The position numbers and the translations under genes are program-made. This document shows positions 20,321-29,536 of a DNA stretch of 38,056 nt, in pieces; position 1 is the stretch's first letter; every line of letters starts with the position of its first letter. Location: NCBI GenBank assembly GCA_003427395.1, contig BFEA01000148.1, positions 2,568,354 to 2,606,409 of the forward strand, given 5' to 3'. Source of the stretch: Chara braunii (lineage: Eukaryota > Streptophyta > Charophyceae > Charales > Characeae). The notes beneath the pieces are model-generated. The model was given only the letters and a program-made list of their open reading frames with translations, did no database searches and had not been told where the DNA came from.

Positions 20321-20950
20321 GGGTCAATCAAGGACTGAGCATTGTTTCTAAGCTGAATGACCCAAGGCTATGTTTATTTGGCTGTTTTTTGAAGGACGGG
20401 CATTGTTTCTAAGTTGAATGGTCTGGTTGCTCTATTTATTTCTGAGGGTTTGCCTTGTTGAAGGGTTTAATCTCTTGTTTCATTCTGATGGAGGATTTCT
20501 GGTCTAAGGCTAAGCAATGTTTCTAAGCGGAATGGTTTAGACTGAAAACCACACAGATAAATATAAACTGAGTATAAACAAGAAATACTTTATCTATACT
20601 TGCATGTGAACCGGCAGTTGGACATTGTTTCTAAGCTAAATGGTCCAACACTAAGCCATATCATTAAGAAGAGGAGAGAAAGTACTAAGTATAATTGGAA
20701 GTAAACCAGGCAAATTGAGCATTGATTATAAGTTGAATGGCTCAGTCCCCTGGCCATATTTTTATTTCTTCTGAAAACAAAGTCAAAAAATTATTGAACT
20801 TTGGCTATTAAAAAGTTCAAGGAGACTAGGCATTGTTTATAAGTTGAATGGTCTAGTCATATGCGAAAAAAAGAAAAAAGTAGTTCTGCAACCTGTTCGT
20901 GTATATCCTAAAGGCATACTAGACATTGTTTCTAAGTTGAATGGTCTAGC
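20321..20950. repeat. array iii (A): seven TAAG-loop hairpins with variable stems
   Basis: Seven units share a loop core of the form TTGTTTCTAAGTTGAAT and differ in the flanking stems. A1 20321-20363 (GGGTCA/TGACCC, set back). A2 20397-20424 (GGGC/GTCT). A3 20510-20540 (CTAAGC/GTTTAG). A4 20617-20649 (GTTGGAC/GTCCAAC). A5 20715-20745 (TTGAGC/GCTCAG). A6 20824-20858 (GACTAGGC/GTCTAGTC). A7 20919-20949 (CTAGAC/GTCTAG). A bulged G usually precedes the 3' arm. Spacing is about 60-110 bp. No peptide is conserved through it, so it looks like structure rather than coding. Confidence 0.88.
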
Positions 20951-21240
20951 ACCGTGCCATATATAAGTTGGGTATAAGGGTTAAATCATATGAAAGATTC
21001 ATGAACTATCTCTGAGGATTTTGACTTGGGGATGGTGAGAGTACCTACTCCTTATGGTTTGGTCTTGCATGTGGTTGAGTGAGATTACTACTTAGTCTGA
21101 GATTCAGTTTGATAGGTAGTTGTTTTAGATGCTCGCCACTTGCTAGAGCTATAGGAGTTGGTTTCAATTCCTGCATTTTTTTAGCTAAGTTTTTTTTTAC
21201 TTAGGTCAATTCTTGCATTTTCCAGGATCATTTCTTATAC

Positions 21241-21860
21241 TTGGCTTTGTGTAAATCTTGGTAAGCTACTTTCTCTACGTGAAGCGCTGCCGAGATGTCC
21301 GCAAATCCAAGGAGTTAGTTAAATTTTGACTTTTAAAGTCAAACTTGTCTAAATTTTATATATGGCTTAGTATAAATATGGGAAGTCTCATTTTATAAAA
21401 AGAGTGTTGCCCAATGTTTTTTGTTAATTCAAGGAATTAGACGAAATTGGACCTTGAGAAGTCAAAGTCACTTTAGATTTTGAACTTAGCTTTGTATAAA
21501 TTTTGGATTAACACTTTTCTAAAGGGAGTGCTGCCGAAAGTTTTACAAATCTAAGGAGTTAGTTAAATTTTATCTTAGTTGAACTTAAGTTTTGCTCTTG
21601 AATCCGTATCTGACTTAGTAAAAATCTCGAAAGTCTCCTTTCCTAAAGAGAGTGCTGCCAAAATTTTTGCTAATTCAGGGAGTTAGACAAAATTTGACTT
21701 TGGAGAGCTAAAGATTATTTTTGTTTTCATATTTGAGATAGTTTAAATTCTGAGAAGACACTTTTCCTACGGGAAGCACTGCCAAAATTTTCCTAGTCTT
21801 AGAGGAGTTAGATTATATTTTAACTGATGGCGATTCTGGCGATCCACCCTGCGTAGGGGA
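21241..21860. repeat. array iv (A): five 122-bp units forming 245-bp dimers
   Basis: Units start near 21241, 21361, 21485, 21609 and 21731. Each has a GCTTTGTATAAATTTTGG-like start, a small stem (for example TTCC/GGGAA around TAC), a conserved AGTGCTGCC and an AAGGAGTTAG string. Units 1 and 3 resemble each other, as do 2 and 4, giving a dimer period of about 245. Copy B has only three units. Confidence 0.85.
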
Positions 21861-22183
21861 GATACTGTCAAAGGTCTACCGTTCTTTGGGCACTGACTTA
21901 GAGGTAGACTCAGATTTTGTCGTGGAAAAATGTTCTCCGTACGCTTATAAGTTAGTTTGGACATTGACCTGTCTTGTGTCACAGGTCCTTTTGAGGACGT
22001 TTCGATTCCGGATTCGGACTACATTCAGCTTGATCCCACAAGGATCATCTTATGTTATCACTGATAACAGGTCGGTTGGTTGATGACCGACTTGTCACCT
22101 CACGACATAACTTTGCTCATGCCTATACCTCAATTTGATGCCTTAGCCCTGATATTTGACATGTTTCTTTAAGGGTTTTAACC
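21861..22183. other. spacer with conserved hairpin, before the gap
   Basis: TGTTATC/GATAACA at 22053-22069 around ACT is also found at 35996-36014 with an 8-bp stem. It is followed here by GTCGGT/ACCGAC (22071-22091), which is not kept in copy B. No gene. Confidence 0.7.
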
Positions 22184-22846
22184 NNNNNNNNNNNNNNNNN
22201 NNNNNNNNNNNNNNNNNNNNNNNNNNNNNNNNNNNNNNNNNNNNNNNNNNNNNNNNNNNNNNNNNNNNNNNNNNNNNNNNNNNNNNNNNNNNNNNNNNNN
22301 NNNNNNNNNNNNNNNNNNNNNNNNNNNNNNNNNNNNNNNNNNNNNNNNNNNNNNNNNNNNNNNNNNNNNNNNNNNNNNNNNNNNNNNNNNNNNNNNNNNN
22401 NNNNNNNNNNNNNNNNNNNNNNNNNNNNNNNNNNNNNNNNNNNNNNNNNNNNNNNNNNNNNNNNNNNNNNNNNNNNNNNNNNNNNNNNNNNNNNNNNNNN
22501 NNNNNNNNNNNNNNNNNNNNNNNNNNNNNNNNNNNNNNNNNNNNNNNNNNNNNNNNNNNNNNNNNNNNNNNNNNNNNNNNNNNNNNNNNNNNNNNNNNNN
22601 NNNNNNNNNNNNNNNNNNNNNNNNNNNNNNNNNNNNNNNNNNNNNNNNNNNNNNNNNNNNNNNNNNNNNNNNNNNNNNNNNNNNNNNNNNNNNNNNNNNN
22701 NNNNNNNNNNNNNNNNNNNNNNNNNNNNNNNNNNNNNNNNNNNNNNNNNNNNNNNNNNNNNNNNNNNNNNNNNNNNNNNNNNNNNNNNNNNNNNNNNNNN
22801 NNNNNNNNNNNNNNNNNNNNNNNNNNNNNNNNNNNNNNNNNNNNNN
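22184..22846. other. assembly gap (663 N)
   Basis: Unsequenced scaffold gap inside copy A. By position it corresponds to about 36060-36470 of copy B, so the true missing length may differ from the N count. Long open frames across it are artefacts. Confidence 0.99.
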
Positions 22847-23692
22847 AATGACAACCATGTGACGCACGATCTGCATACCTGATGGGTTATGTTTCCTTTT
22901 CTTTATTTTTTTATCTCGAGTTTTGATTTAATATATGGGTATTGGGATGATTGATTATTCTTCTGAATAATATTGCTAGTAAATTTTATTGTTGGACATT
23001 GGAGTCCCTTGCAGCCGTCAAAGTCAAACCCCTTGATTTTTCTCCAGGCCCTGGAGGATAGAGGTGGTCTCGAGGGCAATAAGAGACGATTGTCACCACA
23101 TGTATGAACTTGTGTACTACCCACTCTTTGCAGGGTGCAGAAGAGGGTGTGGTTTTCAACCGCACTTAGAGGTTGTCTAGCGTCGAGAGATCATTCCCTC
23201 ACGATGCGTGTCAGCCGACAATTGAGTGTCGAAAGCCACCCTCGAGATGAACGCGGACCTCATGATTATGGGCGTTACATAGTACGCCATCATTGCGACT
23301 GCTTGTGTATTCATGCATTGCTAGTCGATATGAGAAGACCCTGCGTCCGTGCGGTTTTAGAGCAAGTCTCGCACGCGACGCTTATCCGATTTTCGCATCA
23401 GAGAGTTATGGGATGGCTACTAAGGGACTAGGAGTGTTGTCGCGTTGTTTGTTCTGTGTCGTTCTGTATATATGGGTGTGTGTTTTAATTTTTTTGAGTG
23501 GTGTACGCGTGGTGCGTGGGATGCGTCCTAGTCGACCGACGACGTGCTTGGGACTTCAGCCCCCCACGACGTCGGTTCGCGTGCGGATACGATAGAGGCC
23601 GCGAGTACCCCCTATGCTACAGCGAACGAGAAAACGCCATCGGCTGGTCCACCTCTGCGATTGCATTGCGATTGCAGCTAATTTGCTTTCGT

Positions 23693-23840
23693 ACTGTGGA
23701 CTGGTAGCTCATCGGGGATACGCCCACCGAAGGGAGGTGACAGCTCTAGTAAGGTAGAGGTAAGTTTTGCCTCGCGTAGGCCCTATCCTGTCGTAGGGGC
23801 TCGCGAGAGGTATGGATGGCGCACTCGGCCGGAGCGGCTT
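23693..23840 (+). ncRNA. structured module, copy 3
   Basis: Stems: CGGGG/CCCACCG around ATACG, CTCTA/TAGAG around GTAAGG (other copies have CTCC/GGAG), and outer CCTCGCG/CGCGAGAGG with inner CCCTA/TAGGG around TCCTGTCG. It ends with GGCGCACTCGGCCGGAGCGG, shared by all copies. Best-preserved copy of the nested third stem. Confidence 0.5.
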
Positions 23841-23879
23841 GTGGAAGCTCCATGTGTACTCACGACGAGGATAAGACCA

Positions 23880-24402
23880 ACTCCTGCGTGACGCGACCGG
23901 GAGGGTCCCACCCCATTTTGTGCCGTGTCGGACCAATGCGCTCGACATCGTTTTTATTTTGTTTACTCCTGCGTGACATGGCCAGGAGGGCTCTCGCCTT
24001 TTGCGAGGAAGGCGGGAGCCGATGCGCTCGATAGGTGGACATCAACAAAAATTGGAACGACGTAAAGAAGATCAGCATGGCCCCTGTGCAATGATGATAC
24101 ACATTAAAAAAAAAAAAAAAAAACTGGAAATTAATCCTGGCAACTTAAAAACGAACGAGAAAAAAACATAGTATGAACGTGTTCACAGGCCTTCTCGTTC
24201 GGCCGAACACGTTCGCCCATTCGCCCGAACGGGTTCCGCCCAGGCCGGTACCAGTCGTCGGCGGGGGTTCGGAAGGCCTGAGTGTCGGTGGTCGTCCGTG
24301 TGGGGGGGGCGCTATACGAAGGATTTAAACCAACTCCTGCGTGACAAGGCCGGGAGGGTCCCCCGCTGCCCTGGTGCGGTGCCGGACCAATGCGCTCGGC
24401 AG
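23880..24402 (+). repeat. iterated CTCCTGCGTGAC module
   Basis: A roughly 70-bp unit running from ACTCCTGCGTGAC through GGCCGGGAGGG to GACCGATGCGCTCGACA occurs at 23880, 23966 and 24331. It also occurs at 37411 and, more diverged, at 1175 and 1283. The third copy here follows the U6 insertion and resumes the alignment with the 37411 copy. Confidence 0.75.
24037..24123 (+). pseudogene. U6: U6 snRNA retropseudogene with poly(A) tail
   Basis: 24037-24103 matches U6: GGACATC, AAAATTGGAACGA, AAGAAGATCAGCATGGCCCC, then TGTGCAATGATGATACACA. The AGC of the catalytic core and the telestem region are recognisable. The ACAGAGA box is mutated (GTAAAGA). The first roughly 11 nt and the 3' oligo-U end are missing, and A18 (24106-24123) follows. 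U6 is Pol III-made and not polyadenylated, so the A-tail implies retroposition by a LINE-type machinery. The upstream join to the GCGCTCGATAG end of a repeat module could be a template-switch chimera or simple insertion. Confidence 0.9.
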
Positions 24403-25060
24403 GTGGCGCTGTTGCCGGGGATAACGGTTGCCTACCGTTGTCCCTGGTGGAACGACATCCGGGTATGGGATTGTGAGAACTAGGCAAAACGATTGTTTTT
24501 TGTTGAGTTTTCTATGGCTAATCGATTAATGGCATGGGATAGAAGGCGAGTGAGAGTTGATTGTGTGAGATGGTTGTGGCTAGTACAGTAATGATGGCGC
24601 AAGGAGGATAAACGTTTTGACTATGCGATCACGTATTCTGACTAGCATGGTAGTAGATGGGGTTGATACCCTCGTCTGACCTTAAAAGTTGGTGAGTTTT
24701 GGACGATGCCTTGTATGGTTGATATGGCTAAGGTGAGACGAGGTGGTATCAACATGGCTAAGCATGATGGTTATGGGAGTTGGCCCTGTATGGGACCTCT
24801 TATGGTCAGAAGAATTATTTTAGTGGTTATGAGGGCAACTGGGTACCTTTATATTAGCGTGAGGCTGGGGACGTGTAAATGAGCCTACTATGCTAGAAGT
24901 CATCGAAGGGCTTCGAGGGAGGTCGGGTTAAGGAGGCCAAAGGCCTTGTGAATATGGATATGGGATCCCTAAGTTTGGGTTCTAAGTGGTTGTTTGGGTT
25001 ATATAGCCATGAATGTGTGAGGTCTGCCATGCGCGGTGTGTTTGAGCTGGGCGTATAAGG
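24403..25060. repeat. conserved end segment of the composite locus, copy A
   Basis: 24403-24970 aligns with 37480-38056, and identity rises along it to near-complete after about 24690. It includes AACGG/CCGTT at about 24423-24439. No gene. The sequence runs on from here into the adapter artefact. Confidence 0.85.
24925..25060. repeat. first copy of artefactual 136-bp duplication
   Basis: Identical, as far as I compared, to 25095-25230, with the sequencing adapter between them. Confidence 0.9.
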
Positions 25061-25095
25061 TCTCTTATACACATCTAGATGTGTATAAGAGACAG
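25060..25095. other. Nextera mate-pair junction adapter (contamination)
   Basis: 25060-25076 reads GTCTCTTATACACATCT and 25077-25095 reads AGATGTGTATAAGAGACAG. These are two head-to-head Tn5 mosaic ends, the signature of a circularised mate-pair junction. They are not biological sequence of this genome. Confidence 0.97.
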
Positions 25096-25230
25096 GGTTA
25101 AGGAGGCCAAAGGCCTTGTGAATATGGATATGGGATCCCTAAGTTTGGGTTCTAAGTGGTTGTTTGGGTTATATAGCCATGAATGTGTGAGGTCTGCCAT
25201 GCGCGGTGTGTTTGAGCTGGGCGTATAAGG
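25095..25230. repeat. second copy of artefactual 136-bp duplication
   Basis: Repeats 24925-25060 at an offset of 170. The genuine sequence probably contains this segment once, so downstream coordinates are inflated by about 170 bp. Confidence 0.88.
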
Positions 25231-25774
25231 CGGTGTAGTAGGCACCGTACTATGACCCCAATGGAAGGGATTATGGGAAGTAGTGGATTCACATGGCACC
25301 GCTTTTGTTAAAAGAGGATATCTGATCCTAGAGGTAGTCAAGTAGAGGTAGTCAACGTAACAATGAGGGAGCTAACACTAAGACTATTTTGCTTAGCTTT
25401 GATAAGACAATGGGTGGTGATTGATGTTAGCCCTTTGCTTGAACCCCTCCTAGGTTTGGATCATCCACTTGGATCTATGGGTTGGGGCTAAGGACTTGAG
25501 GCTAGTCTAGTCTAAGGGCACTTCTCCTGAGTTATATATTGAACTCATCCATATATGTCAGATACAGTCTGAGTAAGCTTGCCTAACGTCCAATCGTGCA
25601 AGGCTATGTGCTTGATGATTATATTCCTTTGATAATTATCCTTGTCAGAAATATTTATATGATTTCAACTATTTAGTCTGCAAGGATTTACATGAGTGTC
25701 TCTCGTCCGTTTATTGAACAACGACGGTCTGTCAAAGTTCGTGCATCTGGATCGCTGTTCAAAGAGGGGTAGGG
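25231..25774. other. gene-free spacer
   Basis: No gene, RNA or repeat recognised. Confidence 0.5.
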
Positions 25775-26523
25775 ATGTTGGAACGCGATCATCAGTATGA
25801 TAACGGAAGGCATATGCTGGACGTTTTCTGTGATGGGCAGATCTACCTGGGTCACCACCTGCTCTTCCCCTTCCTGGACCCTGCTTCTTGCCCATTTTGC
25901 AGCGACTGCCTCCGCTACTCTCAAGGGTTTCGCGAGTAGGCTTTCATGCCCAAGTGCCAACTCTATCCCGTGCAAGACCCAGAATGGTGGCGAGGTTTAC
26001 AACGTCACCCTCACAATCGCATAATCTTCATCATCATTAAAGCCGGACTCGATCCAAGTGAACATACCCACGCCCATCAAGGTGCCCCACCAGGAAGAGA
26101 TATACTCTCCTTCCTTGACTCTCCTTGGCAAGGATACCTCGAGTCCATTTGCCTTTTTAACGGGCATGACCATATTATGATCTTTCTTTGCATAAGGCAT
26201 CCTTAGTTGCCTTCACTCTGGTCTGGCACGCGAAAGAGTTCGCACTCCCGTCAGCCCCATTACAAGTTACCCTGCCAGAGGTCTTAGTGGAAGAAAGCTT
26301 TGGGGGACAGGCAAGAGTGGAAGCCGCTATGAAGGCACGCGAATGGCGGTACGCACGATACACGTGCGAGCTGATATATGGGTTGTACTTGGACCAGAAA
26401 TTTTTGCCCGATAGCCAAGGACTCAGGAGCGTGGCCAGAGTGGTTGATGCGTATGCAAGCACCCATGATCCCGATGGGAAGACTGTAGACTGGGATGAGG
26501 TTCGTGCAGCAGTTGGCCGGTAG
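25775..26523 (+). pseudogene. unrecognised degenerate coding sequence
   Basis: Starts at ATG 25775 (MLERDHQYDNGRHMLDVFCDG) and runs to 26206 in one frame with a single TAG at 25937-25939. It holds a CPFCSDCL cysteine cluster, then AGLDPSEHTHAH. A second frame, open through 26523, continues without a clear start and reads VTLPEVLVEESF, REWRYARYTCELIYGLYLDQ and DGKTVDWDEVRAAVGR, which looks like globular protein. Together they suggest one decayed gene of about 240 codons with one stop and one frameshift. It sits 290 bp before a gag-like ORF on the same strand, so it may be part of the same non-autonomous element. I do not recognise the family. Confidence 0.45.
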
Positions 26524-26814
26524 AGGATGCTCGTGTATCCTGCTGGAGTATGATACAAGTCCGGGGGTCAGTAACATGGATAGCCTCGTTTACTGTCTGC
26601 TTAAGATTCAAGATTGGCTTCGAGAGCTCTGCCTATGTGGGATGTACATTGCCTATAGAACCCTCTAGCTAAAGTTAGGGCCATATTGTCTAAATGGGAA
26701 GACGGTTGGTGTGGTAGTAATCAAATTTTTACTAGCCCTGTTTGTTCTAAGCTGTCTTGCGCCCCAACCTGATGGTCGACTGCTTGTCATGCGTGTCAGG
26801 CCGGTACCAACATC
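26524..26814 (+). other. spacer between degenerate ORF and gag-like ORF
   Basis: No clear gene. Confidence 0.5.
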
Positions 26815-27420
26815 ATGGCTGAAGAGAGCGGTTTCGCCAAAATCCTATTCTGGAGGAGTACGTGCCTCAGTAAAGTGTTGTTGTGCGAGTCAGTAAGCGA
26901 CTCGATGCCCCCGGAGCCTCGCGCCCTGCTGTTTCGGGGAAGAAATCTGTTTGCCTTCCTACGCGTCTATCATGACTTCAGTCTCATGAAGATGTGGGAC
27001 GAGAAGGCGATGTGGAGCATGTTGCCACTGTTTGTCTGCGAAGAGTTGAGTGAGGAGGTGTATACCCTTATGCTAAAGTCGCAGACCCGGGATGAGCTCG
27101 AAAGTTCTTTGAGGATGAGATGTCCAGAGGATGGAGTGGAAGGCCAGCGTGGTGGAGGCCTTGAGCAACCAGCTAGGGTTTCGTCAACACAAGAAGAGTT
27201 GAGTGGCATACAGAGGCAAGTGCGGATGTTAGAAGTGAGGTTTGGAAAAAAGCCAGGCGTGGCAAGAGGAAAGCCCCTGAAGGAGCATCGAGTGGGCCGG
27301 TTGGGCAGGGTGAGGGAGATGTCGGGGAAGTCCATCAGAAGTTACTTCTCCACAAGGGAACCTCGAAGGGGCGAGCTTGCGCCCCGGAAGGAGGCGAAGG
27401 CGAGGGGTCGATTGAGGTAA
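26815..27420 (+). pseudogene. retrotransposon gag-like protein
   Basis: Open for 201 codons. Residues about 32-90 have the layout of retroelement gag capsid domains: PRALLFRGRNLFAFLRVYHDF, then MWSMLPLFVCEELSEEVYTL and TRDELESSLRMRCPED. Next is a short amphipathic stretch (TQEELSGIQRQVRMLEVRF) and a strongly basic tail, as in nucleic-acid-binding gag ends. No zinc knuckle, protease or RT follows in any frame I could read, so this looks like a gag-only, non-autonomous element or the remnant of one. Start uncertain: the first codon used is an in-frame ATG within a longer open stretch. Confidence 0.6.
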
Positions 27421-27440
27421 AGGAGGAGCGAGAATCTATT

Positions 27441-28151
27441 ATGGCCTTGCCTGGCATTGCGCCTGATCCGAAGAGAGGGCTCATCAACATGGAAACACCC
27501 TCAGCTACGAGTCAGAAGGGGCAAAGGGGTGAGTTGTGGTCACAACACTGGGCAAAGCTGGTATGTGATCGTTGGGGAAAGATTGGCCGTACCCCTCAAG
27601 GAAGTAGAGAAAAGGGGGTGACGGGAGGGAAAGGGAAGCCTGAACCTCCCAAGTTGACAAAGGCTCAGCGGAAGGCGAGGAATCGGGCCCGAGGAGGCCA
27701 AGGTACCGGAAAGGGGCAGGGCGTGCGACAGGGAGGGGCCCCCCCGCAAGAATTGAGAGGCAAGCCAACACAGGCGGGGCCTCCGCTGACCAAGCAGGCA
27801 TTATACAGGCCGTGGACACCATATGGTCAAGCGGGACCAAGGCCTATATATAATCCATATCTGCCCTGGATGCAAGGCATTTGTTTGGGCCCGCAAATAA
27901 GTATGATGCCGCCTAGGCCCCCCACAGTCCAGGTCCGGCCGACTCTACCTATGGGAATGTTGCAGCCACCGACACAGCGAGTGCCACAATGTGACATGGC
28001 CAGTGCAAAAAGCCAGAGGCAGGAAGCTGGGAGAGGCCGCGGGGATGGAGGGCGCAACAATAGAGGACGAGGTAGCAGCAGAGAAGGCACTGGAAGGTGC
28101 GATGGACGCCAGCGGAACCACAAGGGGGATGCGGGGAAGAAAAAGGTATGA
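27441..28151 (+). pseudogene. basic, Pro/Gly/Arg-rich continuation of the gag-like element
   Basis: Open for 236 codons in a different frame from the preceding gag-like ORF, 20 bp after it. Composition is disordered and basic: KLTKAQRKARNRARGG, then a Pro-rich middle (MMPPRPPTVQVRPTLPMG), then RGRGDGGRNNRGRGSS, ending in KKKV. RGG-type tails bind RNA. It may be reached by frameshifting from the upstream ORF or be separated from it by mutation. There is no known domain, so this is inference from composition and position. Confidence 0.45.
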
Positions 28152-29460
28152 CAAGCAACAGCTGAACAGTAGTCGGGTAGGAAAGGCGGCCAAGGGAATG
28201 CCAAAGGGAGAATAGGCTGACTGGAAGATGTGGAGAGGTGATAAAGGAGGTGGAGTTAGAGAGAATATAGCAGTGTGAGGGAAGGGAAGACTCTAACCCG
28301 TGAATCAATGAGCAATCAGTCAAGGGATAGTCCTGGACCGCTTTGGGCTGGTTTATTATAATAAATTCAACCTTGTGAGCGTGGAAGTACGTTAGCGCGA
28401 TTGTTGGTTGTGTGGTCCCATGCCTCGTATTTTAGCCAACAAGGATCTGACTGTATACTAAGTTAGCGGGGAAGAGTGTATACACTAAGGTGTTGTGAGT
28501 TTATTAGAGGTAGGATGACTATAGCGTGATCAAAATGTGAGAGTGGAGCATGAGTGTAGGAAGTGTGCTGTGCCAAGATACCATGTGAGGATATGATCTG
28601 GGTTAAGGAGCACTGATTTAGCTTGATCATGGTAGTTGGCTCCCTTAGTCATGTACTTTAAGGATATCACCCAAAGGTTCGAAGTAAAATGGGTGTGCTT
28701 GGGGATTGAGTTCGCTCTTGGCCACACTACCCTGAATTATAAAGGTATACGTACCCATACGCTTGTGAATAGGGTATGCATGGAGATTTGGTAGGATTTG
28801 AGTTTGGATCCTCATAGCTTCAGGACCTCGAGGGTGTTGCGATGAGATATGAGGAAAGAGTATAAGCAGCGCTTTGACTCGAGGCTGTTGTGAGCTTACA
28901 ACCCATTGAGACATGATAGGTCTTGGGTCATTTAAATTTTAGGTATGTCTTGAGTTATACAGATGTTTTTTGGCAGGTGAGGGGTACGATTACGCCCTAT
29001 GTGGACCTGCTTCAGTTATAGGGTCTAGCAAGAAGGGGAGCATCCTTTGTATGATATTGGTGTCGATTTGAGTCGAGAGAATTCGACTTTAAGTGTATAC
29101 GAGTAGTTCAAGACTATATTTGTTCGCTTGAGTTGGGATGTTGTACCCCTGAGGGTGTTTGAGTTGGAACGTTGTCTGAGACTATTTTCTTTGTATATGA
29201 CGATCACAATCACTCTCACGTGTGTGGACTCTATCCTGATGAATGGTGATTTTGTGTGGATTTTGCGATAATGAATGAATGTAACTGTCTACTCTCCGGT
29301 ATACTTGTGCGATCTGCCCACGAGCGGGTGATAGGGCCGAGTATAAGGAAAGGTAATGCAGTTTGTTGTGTGACAGAGGTGTGAGAATCCCAAGGGATTT
29401 TGCGAGTCTCTGAGACCCGGATACTTACCATGCCGGATGTTTTACAATTAAGTTGCGAAA
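28152..29460. other. gene-free region after the gag-like element
   Basis: No pol domains in either strand's frames and no clear repeats. A 44-codon frame at 28652-28786 was not considered a gene. Confidence 0.5.
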
Positions 29461-29536
29461 GGGACCAATAAGCAGGTCCCTCAATTTGGGTTGTTTCGTG
29501 GATGAGTTGTGGAGAGGGTCCATAAGTAGGCCTCTC
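29461..29536. repeat. pair of hairpins with similar loops and different stems
   Basis: 29461-29480 has GGGACC/GGTCCC around AATAAGCA. 29512-29536 has GAGAGG/CCTCTC around GTCCATAAGTAGG. The CC-(A)ATAAG-A-GG loop recurs and is followed both times by TCARTTTGRGTTGTTT, so this is a 52-bp tandem duplicate whose stem has changed on both sides. Confidence 0.7.

Larger units (their letters stand above)
22985..24480 (+). repeat. dispersed structured repeat, copy 2 (in locus A)
   Basis: Aligns with 200-1345 and 36533-37560. Relative to the 36533 copy it carries about 450 extra bases between 23955 and 24330. These include an extra CTCCTGCGTGAC module (23966-24033), the U6 pseudogene with poly(A), and a GTTCGGGC-type run. 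Confidence 0.85.
17020..25060. repeat. composite hairpin-array locus, copy A
   Basis: Contains in order an approximately 175-bp array, a 70-bp array, a shared block at 19890-20110, a TAAG-loop hairpin array, a 122/245-bp array, a gap, the dispersed structured repeat with module, and a conserved end segment from 24403. The same order is found at 32440-38056. No protein-coding gene is recognisable in it. Confidence 0.8.

Noticed and set aside
20321-20950. CRISPR-like array
   Set aside because: Spacing resembles an array, but repeats are short and diverged, the stems vary instead of being constant, there are no unique spacers of fixed length or cas genes, and the genome is eukaryotic.
22123-22876. 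Long open frames on both strands across 22123-22876
   Set aside because: They run through the N gap and are not real sequence.
24131-24487. 118-codon minus-strand frame, with a similar one at 37214-37567
   Set aside because: Similar peptides arise because the two DNA repeats are alike. Both span the structured repeat, and stems rather than codons explain the conservation.
25075-25341. 88-codon minus-strand frame ending LSLIHI
   Set aside because: Its C-terminus is translated Nextera adapter, a known contamination signature.
28652-28786. 44-codon frame MYFKDITQRFEVKWVCLGIEF
   Set aside because: Pleasant-looking but short, isolated and without a recognised motif.
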